A stretch of DNA of 15,087 nucleotides from Dehalococcoidia bacterium UBA6808 (GTDB lineage: Bacteria > Chloroflexota > Dehalococcoidia > GIF9 > UBA5629): assembly GCA_002452695.1 (NCBI GenBank), contig DKFA01000076.1, positions 1 to 15,087 of the forward strand. The letters are read 5' to 3'. A program made the translations under genes and the position numbers. Under the pieces are notes generated by a model, which was not told the DNA's origin, did not search any database, and was given only the letters and a program-made list of their open reading frames with translations. Shown piece by piece: positions 6,302 to 13,502 of the stretch; position 1 is the stretch's first letter, and the number at the start of each line of letters is the position of its first letter.

Positions 6302-7684
6302 GTGGGAAGAAAATTAGGGAAAGGAATGTATTTTCTTGACCAGAATGATATGCCAACTCATTGGTACAACATTATGGCTGACATGCCTGGGGATATGCCA
6401 TACGTGTTACACCCGGGAACTGGTAAACCAGCAACTGTAGATGATGCGGCAGGTCTGTTTCCCAGGGAGTGTGCCAAGCAAGAACTTAACAGGACAGACC
6501 GCTGGATCGAAATCCCTGAGGAATTGCAGGCGATATACCGTACCTGGAGACCAACGGTATTACATCGCGCCTATCGGCTGGAGAAGGCTCTGGATACGCC
6601 GGCCAAGATTTTCTATAAATATGAAGGGACAAACCAGGCAGGCAGCCATAAACCCAATACGGCGATAGCCCAAGCATACTATGCTAAGAAACAAGGACTT
6701 AAAGGCTTAAGCACCGAGACTGGCGCTGGACAGTGGGGAAGCGCCCTATGTCTGGCCGGGGCATTCTTTGGCCTGGAGATTAAGGTATTTATGGTCAGAA
6801 TTAGCTATGACCAGAAGCCGTATCGTCGTATTGCCATGGAGACGTGGGGAGGCAACTGTGTTCCCAGCCTCAGTTCCGAGACTAAGACAGGACGAGCTAT
6901 GTTGGAAAAATGGCCTGACTGTCCCGGTAGCCTGGGTTTGGCTATCAGCGAGGCAATAGAATATATAGTAGCCCATCCAGACTATAAGTATTCTATTGGC
7001 AGCGTGCTTAACCATGTCCTGCTCCATCAAACCATCATTGGGGAGGAATGCCGGAAACAAATGGAGATGGCCGATGCATACCCTGATATTATCGTCGGCA
7101 ATGTTGGCGGCGGCTCAAACTTCGCCGGGCAATTCTTCCCCTGGATTCGGGACAAAATCAGCGGAAAGAAGCCAGATATGCGCATCATCTGTTGTGAGCC
7201 GCAAAGCTGCCCCAGTATGACCAAAGGATTCTATGCCTACGATTTCGGTGACATGGCCGGGATGACTCCCCTGATTAAAATGTATACTCTGGGTCATGGC
7301 TTCATCCCGCCGCCAATTCATGCCGGAGGATTGCGCTATCATGGGATGGCGCCTACGATATGTCACCTCCATAAAATGGGCCTGGTTGAAGCCGTAGCTG
7401 TGCCGCAAACCGCTGCTTTTGCAGCAGGGATACAGTTTGCGCGTACCGAGGGCATCATCAGCGGTCCTGAGCCATGCCATAATATCAGAGTAGCTATCGA
7501 TGAAGCTCTTAAGTGCAAGGAGGAAGGTAAATCAAAGACCATCCTGATAGCCCATAGTGGACACGGACACTTTGACCTGGCTGCCTATGAAAAATACCTG
7601 ACGGGGCAACTCGAGGATTACGAATATCCTGAAGAAGAAGTGAGGAAGGCCCAGCTTGAATTGCCCAGGGTGCCAACAGCATAA
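6302..7684 (+). CDS. trpB: TrpB2-type tryptophan synthase beta chain (TrpB-like PLP enzyme)
   Basis: The 460-residue product is a PLP-dependent tryptophan synthase beta subunit of the longer TrpB2 class. Visible features: the TrpB2-specific N-terminal region with HWYNIMADMP; KYEGTNQAGSHKPNTA with the PLP Schiff-base Lys117; the substrate-binding ETGAGQWG (139-146); the phosphate-binding GNVGGGSN (266-273); and a C-terminal HSGHGHFDL. The enzyme joins indole and serine to make tryptophan. TrpB2 forms often act alone or as indole-salvage enzymes, which fits the absence of trpA or other trp genes here. The GTG start at 6302 has a strong AAGGAGG site (6289-6295) 6 bases away; an internal ATG at 6326 is less well placed. 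Expression is controlled by the T-box leader and perhaps the short leader peptide. Confidence 0.95.
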   Translation: MGRKLGKGMYFLDQNDMPTHWYNIMADMPGDMPYVLHPGTGKPATVDDAAGLFPRECAKQELNRTDRWIEIPEELQAIYRTWRPTVLHRAYRLEKALDTPAKIFYKYEGTNQAGSHKPNTAIAQAYYAKKQGLKGLSTETGAGQWGSALCLAGAFFGLEIKVFMVRISYDQKPYRRIAMETWGGNCVPSLSSETKTGRAMLEKWPDCPGSLGLAISEAIEYIVAHPDYKYSIGSVLNHVLLHQTIIGEECRKQMEMADAYPDIIVGNVGGGSNFAGQFFPWIRDKISGKKPDMRIICCEPQSCPSMTKGFYAYDFGDMAGMTPLIKMYTLGHGFIPPPIHAGGLRYHGMAPTICHLHKMGLVEAVAVPQTAAFAAGIQFARTEGIISGPEPCHNIRVAIDEALKCKEEGKSKTILIAHSGHGHFDLAAYEKYLTGQLEDYEYPEEEVRKAQLELPRVPTA

Positions 7685-7693
7685 GCTGTCAGC

Positions 7694-7730
7694 CAAGGGG
7701 CTGGCTATTATACCGCCAGCCCCTTGTCTT
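7694..7730 (+). terminator. Rho-independent terminator after trpB2
   Basis: CAAGGGGCTGGC (7694-7705) pairs over 12 bp with GCCAGCCCCTTG (7715-7726), with a 9-base loop, 9 bases after the trpB2 stop. The following sequence, TCTTTG, is only moderately T-rich. It closes the trpB2 transcription unit. Confidence 0.85.
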
Positions 7731-7744
7731 TGAATTAACTTCAG

Positions 7745-7957
7745 GCGGATACCTTCCCTGGTCTTAATCTGTTTAAGGTTCATCAGGTGAGCGAGACCCA
7801 CCCTGTGTTTCAGGGCCAGCTTAATAGCGGCGATTTCTTCCTGGCTGCAGGAGGAAAGGCTGGCTACGGTTCGGTGTTTGACCTTGCCGCCTTTGCGGAA
7901 AGAATCGCGAAGAGTGTAACGGGTGTATGTTTTGCGGTGTGAGGTGTCCGCGTACAT
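7745..7957 (-). pseudogene. Transposase remnant A (IS1634-like), N-terminal about 70 residues only
   Basis: From an ATG at 7957 the minus strand encodes MYADTSHRKTYTRYTLRDSF, then RKGGKVKHRTVASLSSCSQE, EIAAIKLALKHRVGLAHLMN and LKQIKTREGIRL. This is recognisable as the start of IS1634-type (DDE) transposases, with the SFR-GKVKHRT and CSxEEIxAIxLALKH signatures. Similarity stops near 7745. The frame runs on antisense through the trpB2 terminator and trpB2 itself (to 7532), which is not transposase sequence. The catalytic core is gone, so it is a non-functional fragment. Positions 7752-7913 are repeated with 7 mismatches at 13946-14107 in the same orientation. Confidence 0.8.
7752..7913. repeat. 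Left copy of a 162-bp direct repeat flanking the island
   Basis: The segment aligns without gaps to 13946-14107 (constant offset 6194), with 7 mismatches by eye, about 96% identity. Both copies are the N-terminal coding part of the same transposase and lie in the same orientation. They bracket the wHTH-MNT/HEPN/helicase operon. Confidence 0.9.
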
Positions 7958-8279
7958 TGATCACATAGCAATGTGAATGACACCTACTGTCAAGAGCTGG
8001 GGCAAAAGACGGATGGCTACACTATTCAAACACCAATATGCGTGAAATCGTATCTGCGGGAGGCAGTTTCCGTCTGGAAGATCCGCTGGAAGATCCGTTG
8101 GATGTAAAGTTTTTTATGGGAGTTCGTGTATAGAAAGATACATCGTCGTGCAAAGTCTCGACCTTGGGCGATTGCTCGAAGTTGCTTCCGGACTTATCAG
8201 TATTGTCCAACACCTTAGGACTGACAGCCGGCCATTCTCGAATATCAGTACGATCAGATTCCGGGGGGTCACGGTCCAA
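7958..8279. other. Gap between the helicase gene and transposase remnant A: no independent gene supported
   Basis: This 322-bp stretch lies 3' of the helicase-nuclease gene. The helicase reading frame stays open for 85 codons after its TAA stop, down to 8022. It contains a perfect tandem duplication of the 12-mer CTGGAAGATCCG at 8074-8085 and 8086-8097. No ribosome site or recognisable domain marks a separate gene. No terminator hairpin for the upstream operon was found. The part next to 7957 (about 7958-7995) would be the upstream end of the IS element, but I could not identify its terminal inverted repeat. Confidence 0.5.
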
Positions 8280-11200
8280 TTATTTTTGCGGTTCTTCAAA
8301 TCTGGACTGGATACTCTTGACAACTTGAAGGACCTTGTCTATTTCTGCCTGTCGATTCGTTCTCCAATCAAGAGACCAAATACGATGGATTTTCCAGCCA
8401 AGCCCTTTTAGGACTTGATCTCTAAGCCGGTCGCGGTCACGGGCAGTTTTGTGAGAATGATAAGTTTTGCCATCACATTCAATACCCAGTATAAAATTCC
8501 CAGGATGACTGCGGTCTATCACACCCAAGTCAATGCGATAACCTGATACTCCGATTTGCTTTCTTATTTCGAGACCTTTCTCCGTTAACGCTTCGTAAAC
8601 TTCCTCTTCAAAAGGAGATTCAGATTCACCGCCGTCTACCGTGACAGCTCGAGGAATCTCATCGAGTCCGTGTTTTGCTACCTTCATGTATTGTATAAGT
8701 AAACGGACGCCTTCAGAATTTATCCGGCTCAAATCTAGTTGTGACGGGTCGAAAGAGCTAACCAGTTTCACATGTTCTCTTGCTCTAGTAATAGCAACGT
8801 TTAAGCGCCGTCTGCCTTCCTCTCGGTTCAGGGGCCCGAAATTCATCGTAATCTGGCCTCTTTCGTCTGGTCCATACCCAACACTAAAGAACATCACATC
8901 GCGCTCATCACCCTGGATATTCTCTATGTTCTTTATGAAAAAGCGCTCGTGGGAGACTGTATTACACCATTCATCGAATCCTGAGTCTGCCTGTCTAAGA
9001 TTCTCGACAGCCGCGTCAATAGCGTCTGCTTGAGACAGGCTGAAGGCGACAATTCCTAGACTCCTTTCGGGGCATTGCGTGTAGTGCTTATGCGCGATTT
9101 TAGCAACGTATTCTGCCTCTCGCCTGTTGGTTCGGCTCTTACTTCGGTCATAAACACCGTTTGGTGCGAGCAAAAACTCGACTCCCATCGGGTGTTCATG
9201 AATACCGGTAGAAGGGAAAGTAACCAGTTTATTACTGTAAAAATAATAATTCGAGAATGCTATCAGGGATTCATCTCTGCTGCGATAGTGCCACATAAGT
9301 GATTTTTCGGGTAAGCCGCTTGCAAGGGATTCCTCCATTATGGAGTCAAGAATTTCATCCTCTGAGGATTCATCATCCTGCAACTCCTCTCCTTCGATAG
9401 CCGCAAAGAACCTGGTGGGAGGTAGTTGTTTGGTGTCACCGACTACAATGACTTGGGGAGACCGCAAGATACTTCCTATAGCATCTTCAGTCATAATTTG
9501 AGATGCTTCATCAAACAATAGAATATCGAATTTCATCTGTCCAGGCGCGAGATAAGAGGCAACAGATAAGGGACTCATCAGAAAACAGGGCTTAAGTGCT
9601 TGAAGCAAGTCAGGTATCTCCGAGAACAGACCGCGGAGCGGCTTATGTCTTTTCTTCTTTTGTATTTCCCTCTGTAGGATACCGATGCCTGAGCTTCGGG
9701 ATCCTGTAAACCCGGTGTTTGGGCGACGAGACCGCAGTTCGTTGATAATCCGACGTGGAGTATCTGTAATCAGCTTCTTATCGAGTTTCCTGAATTCTTC
9801 TATTGCTATCTCATGTGAGATACCGCTAAAGGTTCTTAGTGCTTCGTTTTGTTGACATGCTTCATCAAGCCACAGACGGTAAAACTGTTTTTCAAAGGTA
9901 GCAGGCAGGTCCACAGCTCTGATTCCTCGTTTCATACTTTCGCTGACAAACTCGCCTAAACCTAGGTCCTGTAGTTGTTTGACTGCAGCTTCGACATCAA
10001 GCCATGCCTTGAGTTCGCTCAACCTCTTGTGGCGGAGTTGAATCCAACGTAGCACATCATTCAGCGAGTTTAGCTCGGTAGCACCTGTATTCTCCAAAGG
10101 GAATAGTGTTCTTATGAAATCAAACCCTGATCTTAATTCGCGTATTATTTTGGCACATGTTTCTGTAGTCTGTCGAAGATCATCTAGGGTCGATGGGTCT
10201 AACATGACCGGCACTGAACACATTTCTAACTGGTGATTAGCCGACAGACAATCTTCAATCCAAGAATTGATGGTGACAAGTCCGTCGAAGTTCATGTCAA
10301 TAGACGAATCTGTTTCTATTTTCGGGGCGCTAGCTCTGGACCGTAGGCATTGATAACCATGTCGAATCAAGAGCGCCAATCTTAGGTCTGCAACAGCTGC
10401 ACCGCCACTGGTCGCTGGCTTGGCACGGCAAAAACTCCTCATACGGCGAAGAGACTTTCTGTAGCCGAAGTAATGGAGGTATTTACCTGCCCCACCATAT
10501 AGGATAGCAAAGCGTTTATGAAGGTCTTCAAGCTCCAGTCTCATGAATTCAGGGGAATATTTTTCGAGTAGCTTAGATTCCAGATACTTAACGGTGCTGT
10601 GAACCAAAGTGGTTAATCGTGGTTCTATCTCAATTGCATTGTTCAAAGCTGCCATGAAAGCATCAAGAGCTCGGTCAATTTGAACCTGTTGCTGAAGTGA
10701 ACAAGACGTTAGAATAGTACCTTTCCAAGGATGAGTCCCGTAATCATGAAAAATAGGACTGTTAGCCACGAGTTGATCAATGAGCCGCATTATTTCCGAA
10801 AGTTGTTCCTGTGTAACGTTGAGCGGTTTGGGGATATAGGCTGAAATATCTGGACTGTCCCAGCAGCGTGCCAACCGGCTATTGGCTTGAAATGGCGTGA
10901 GTTTAAGAAGACCAGTCGGCGAATGAAAAGCCTTTACAAAGCTGTTAAGTTGTTTGCGCCGTTCCTCAAGCTGAAAGAAGACAGCCTGCTCCCCTGGAAC
11001 ATCCGTCGCCGGAACCGCGTGTAACGTTTCATCAAGTTGGTCCAACACAGCTCGTTTACTAGCTTTGTGGCTATGTAATTCTAAACAGAATTCTCCAAGA
11101 CCGCATTGGTCTAACTTTTGCTTTACTACCTCTAGAGCAGCCATTTTTTCACTAACGAATAATATCTTTTTACCGGCAACTAAGCATTCAGCTATTATAT

Positions 11201-12410
11201 TTGCAATAGTCTGGCTCTTACCGGTTCCTGGCGGTCCCTGGAGAACAAAACTCACGCCTGCGAGTGCCGCAACAATCGCTTCTTGCTGGCTCGAATCTGC
11301 ATCCAGTATCTGAAAAGCCCGTTCCGGTTTTATGGCATCATCAAGTTTATCAGCTGTAACTAAGTCCGCCGGCATATCGGGAAGTAAGTTGGGAAATCCA
11401 GCTAAAGCGTGAATGATGCGATGCCGTTTTGCGACGGCAATATTGGCGTCCAAGTCTTTGTACATCATGAATTTGAGGAAAGAGAACAGACCTATTTGAC
11501 ATTCATTGATGACTCCCCAAGTGGGTCTGGCTTCGATGAGCCTTCTTGTTTCCTGTAGGAACGCTTTTGGGTCTAGGTCTTCAGAGTTTTCCGGCAAATC
11601 AGGTAGCGTGATACCAAAATCATTCTTCAACTTTAGAGCGATTGCCGGATTAATAATGACCTCCTCGGGAGCCATTGTAAGACGATACCTCTGCCGAGGA
11701 CGTTGTCTCTCCAATTGAACCGGCACGAGAATTATTGGAGATATGAGCTGAGTCGAACCGGTGGCAATTTCAGTCCAGCGAAGGAATCCCAGAGCTATGA
11801 AGAGCACGTTGGTGCCGCGTTCCTCTAATTCTGTCTGTGCTCGGGAGCGTACAGTATAAAGTACGCGAGCGATACGATCCCTGGTCCCTTCACAAACGAT
11901 TTCATTGGGGTCTTTCGTGGTAGCGGTTGTCTTAGTAGTATCTTGAGAGGAGTTTTCTGGGTCTTCTAGGTTAAGGAACCCCTGCTCTTCCTGTACATAA
12001 ACATAATAATCACCTTCTTCTTTCACCAGTCGGTTAAATATCGTAGAAATGTCGGGCTCCAGGATTTTAAGGGTGCTGCTCCTTGTTTGTTTGAAATTCA
12101 CCAAGCGGTTTCGCAGGCTCAGGTCGATAAGGCGTTCTTTCCATTGCTGGAATTTTCGTTCGACTGCCTCAGCCAGACCGGGCACATCGAAAACCGCGAC
12201 TTCTTTAGGATTCTCTTCCTTTGCGTTCACAATGACCTCTGACTCACCTGGACTACTTGTTCTTCTTGAGGGCGCCGGCTTTTTCTGATTGTTTCTTATC
12301 TTTGTCAAGCATTGATGGCATATAGTACCTTTGCGGACTCTTCTTTGTCCACATACCGAACACCATGGCTTTGATTCCCAGTATCTCTTCGGGTCGAAGT
12401 CTCGATACAT
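8280..12410 (-). CDS. Zinc-ribbon / DUF4011 / SF1 helicase / Vsr-like nuclease defence protein
   Basis: The 1376-residue protein has, in order, a short zinc ribbon (Cys17-x2-Cys20 and Cys31-x2-Cys34); a DUF4011-like region (about 80-350) opening with WKERLIDLSLRNRLVNFK; and an SF1 helicase core. The core has the Q motif near Gln375-376, Walker A GPPGTGKS (Lys398), Walker B FDEAS (Asp967, Glu968), motif III GDTKQLPP (991-998), HYRS (Arg1043), and motifs V/VI IQGDERDV and LNVAITRAREH. A long insert (about 450-930) separates motifs I and II. The C-terminal domain (about 1263-1365) is a Vsr/REase-fold nuclease: SPFEEEVYEAL, GYRIDLGV (Asp1294), IECDGKTYH (Glu1311, Asp1313), and GWKIHRIWSLDW. DUF4011-helicase-Vsr proteins recur in bacterial defence islands and are thought to attack foreign DNA. 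The gene starts 38 bp after the HEPN stop, in the same operon. Catalytic residues look intact. Confidence 0.9.
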   Translation of the reverse strand: MYRDFDPKRYWESKPWCSVCGQRRVRKGTICHQCLTKIRNNQKKPAPSRRTSSPGESEVIVNAKEENPKEVAVFDVPGLAEAVERKFQQWKERLIDLSLRNRLVNFKQTRSSTLKILEPDISTIFNRLVKEEGDYYVYVQEEQGFLNLEDPENSSQDTTKTTATTKDPNEIVCEGTRDRIARVLYTVRSRAQTELEERGTNVLFIALGFLRWTEIATGSTQLISPIILVPVQLERQRPRQRYRLTMAPEEVIINPAIALKLKNDFGITLPDLPENSEDLDPKAFLQETRRLIEARPTWGVINECQIGLFSFLKFMMYKDLDANIAVAKRHRIIHALAGFPNLLPDMPADLVTADKLDDAIKPERAFQILDADSSQQEAIVAALAGVSFVLQGPPGTGKSQTIANIIAECLVAGKKILFVSEKMAALEVVKQKLDQCGLGEFCLELHSHKASKRAVLDQLDETLHAVPATDVPGEQAVFFQLEERRKQLNSFVKAFHSPTGLLKLTPFQANSRLARCWDSPDISAYIPKPLNVTQEQLSEIMRLIDQLVANSPIFHDYGTHPWKGTILTSCSLQQQVQIDRALDAFMAALNNAIEIEPRLTTLVHSTVKYLESKLLEKYSPEFMRLELEDLHKRFAILYGGAGKYLHYFGYRKSLRRMRSFCRAKPATSGGAAVADLRLALLIRHGYQCLRSRASAPKIETDSSIDMNFDGLVTINSWIEDCLSANHQLEMCSVPVMLDPSTLDDLRQTTETCAKIIRELRSGFDFIRTLFPLENTGATELNSLNDVLRWIQLRHKRLSELKAWLDVEAAVKQLQDLGLGEFVSESMKRGIRAVDLPATFEKQFYRLWLDEACQQNEALRTFSGISHEIAIEEFRKLDKKLITDTPRRIINELRSRRPNTGFTGSRSSGIGILQREIQKKKRHKPLRGLFSEIPDLLQALKPCFLMSPLSVASYLAPGQMKFDILLFDEASQIMTEDAIGSILRSPQVIVVGDTKQLPPTRFFAAIEGEELQDDESSEDEILDSIMEESLASGLPEKSLMWHYRSRDESLIAFSNYYFYSNKLVTFPSTGIHEHPMGVEFLLAPNGVYDRSKSRTNRREAEYVAKIAHKHYTQCPERSLGIVAFSLSQADAIDAAVENLRQADSGFDEWCNTVSHERFFIKNIENIQGDERDVMFFSVGYGPDERGQITMNFGPLNREEGRRRLNVAITRAREHVKLVSSFDPSQLDLSRINSEGVRLLIQYMKVAKHGLDEIPRAVTVDGGESESPFEEEVYEALTEKGLEIRKQIGVSGYRIDLGVIDRSHPGNFILGIECDGKTYHSHKTARDRDRLRDQVLKGLGWKIHRIWSLDWRTNRQAEIDKVLQVVKSIQSRFEEPQK

Positions 12411-12448
12411 TGGCGCAAAGTTCCATTACTTAAGAAATCAAGCCACCC

Positions 12449-12883
12449 CTACTTTTCCATCCCTAGCAAGCCCTTGGCTTTCGTTATAAACTTTTCGGCA
12501 GCACTAATGACCGCCGTGGCGCCTGCTTCAGAGAATTCGACTTCGTAATCCGCTGCCGCGCGTAGATTCATCGCATTCAGAAAATCTCGCCCAGACTGGG
12601 CATCGAGTTTACCTTCTTCAACAAATAAAGCTCTCAAAGCAACGGAGAGACAGTAATGGCTCTTCTCACGGTAGCCCCTGGAGTAGACCAGTGCCCGGGC
12701 TGCGTGGAACATCGCATAGTATGCCTGAATGGTTGACCATTTATAACGCTTTTCCTGAAAACCTGCTTTAGCATCCAGGAGGTCACTTTCACCGGCTAAA
12801 AACTCTTTCCTGACCAGGTCCTTGCCTCTCTCAAAAGGAATTATTTTCTTATTTTCAAGGCATTGCTCAAATTCTTGATTCAC
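12449..12883 (-). CDS. HEPN-domain protein (probable toxin/RNase partner of the MNT protein)
   Basis: The product is an all-helical HEPN protein of about 144 residues (COG1895-like). The core is AYYAMFHAARALVYSRGYRE followed by KSHYCLSVALRALF. An Arg-x6-His motif (Arg69 to His76; Arg72-x3-His76 is an alternative) corresponds to the RNase motif of HEPN toxins, with Tyr77 directly after the His. I place the start at GTG 12883, which has GGGAG about 10 bases upstream and overlaps the MNT stop by 17 bp. The frame is open to 12967, but those codons lie within the MNT gene. HEPN proteins paired with minimal nucleotidyltransferases usually form toxin-antitoxin modules in which the HEPN part cleaves RNA and the MNT part inhibits it. 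The helicase-nuclease gene follows 38 bp downstream. Confidence 0.87.
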   Translation of the reverse strand: MNQEFEQCLENKKIIPFERGKDLVRKEFLAGESDLLDAKAGFQEKRYKWSTIQAYYAMFHAARALVYSRGYREKSHYCLSVALRALFVEEGKLDAQSGRDFLNAMNLRAAADYEVEFSEAGATAVISAAEKFITKAKGLLGMEK

Positions 12884-13433
12884 TGGCAGCTTTCTCCCAT
12901 AGAACGATACCGCGTTCGACCTCTTCAATAAATACCTTTTCCAAGTCGCTAGCTTGAAGTAAGTCAACTGGGCTCTTAATCACCGGTTGGATTCGCAGAT
13001 TCTTAAATCCATCAGGCAAACTGAATCCGTTAATAATAGCCGCTGCCTTTTCTTTGTTCGTCGTGACCACGAACAGATCGAAGTCGCTTTGAGACGTATC
13101 GGTACCCTGGGCACAACTCCCGTAAAGCACCACGCGGATAGCAACTTCCTGTAAGCGTTCGACGAGTGGCTCCAATAATAATAGACTAACCAGCTTCTTG
13201 AACTCAATCACCGAGGGTTTGGAGACGTCAATCGAGTAGAAGAACATCTTTCCTTCTCGTCTTCGTTTGATGGCGCCCGTCGAATACAATTGATTCAAGG
13301 AACGGTTTGCTGAACCGTAGGCTATATCGAGGCTTCGGGCGACTTGTCGTTCGTAGAACTCATCATCCGAGAACTTGGAAAGAAAGCTCAAAACCTTTTG
13401 GTTTACAGTTGTAACGATATGTGGGCCTAGCAT
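12867..13433 (-). CDS. Winged-helix / minimal nucleotidyltransferase (MNT) protein, probable antitoxin and autoregulator
   Basis: The 188-residue protein joins an N-terminal winged helix-turn-helix (about 10-70: FYERQVARSLDIAYGSANRS, LNQLYSTGAIKRRREGKMFF) to a C-terminal nucleotidyltransferase of the KNTase/MNT type. The second domain has LYGSCAQGTDTSQSDFDLFV with Gly105-Ser106 and the metal-binding pair Asp117/Asp119. The third acidic residue expected in the strand before PV appears to be Arg148 (LRIQPV). MNT proteins with HEPN partners act as antitoxins, some by attaching AMP to the HEPN toxin. The wHTH suggests it also represses its own promoter. An SD (GGAG) lies 8 bases before the ATG at 13433. 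It is the first gene of the three-gene operon and overlaps the HEPN gene by 17 bp. Confidence 0.88.
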   Translation of the reverse strand: MLGPHIVTTVNQKVLSFLSKFSDDEFYERQVARSLDIAYGSANRSLNQLYSTGAIKRRREGKMFFYSIDVSKPSVIEFKKLVSLLLLEPLVERLQEVAIRVVLYGSCAQGTDTSQSDFDLFVVTTNKEKAAAIINGFSLPDGFKNLRIQPVIKSPVDLLQASDLEKVFIEEVERGIVLWEKAASESRI

Positions 13434-13436
13434 TCA

Positions 13437-13493
13437 AATAACTCCATAGATTGAGTATATGCTCATTATATTGAGTTATTCAAAGAAAAGCAA
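13437..13493 (-). promoter_or_regulatory. Promoter and probable operator of the MNT-HEPN-helicase operon
   Basis: On the minus strand, TTGCTT (13493-13488), a 17-bp spacer and TATAAT (13470-13465) make a sigma70-type promoter. Four GAGT/ACTC half-sites lie at 13441-13444, 13453-13456, 13462-13465 (CTCA) and 13473-13476, spaced about 9-12 bp and alternating in orientation. The outer pair is the perfect inverted repeat AATAACTC/GAGTTATT (13437-13444 and 13473-13480). The inner pair is TGAGTATATGCTCA (13452-13465), which deviates from symmetry at one base pair. The outer site overlaps the ribosome site and the inner one overlaps the -10 box and start region, as expected for a repressor operator bound by the wHTH-MNT protein. 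Confidence 0.7.
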
Positions 13494-13502
13494 TACTTGG
13501 AG

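Noticed and set aside
7532..7957. 141-codon minus-strand ORF taken as one gene
   Set aside because: Only the first 70 or so residues are transposase; the rest is antisense to the trpB2 terminator and coding region, so it is a truncated remnant with a chance extension.
8022..8279. 85-codon minus-strand ORF as an independent gene
   Set aside because: Its only start is a TTG directly after the helicase stop with no separate ribosome site; I treat it as a possible former tail of the helicase.
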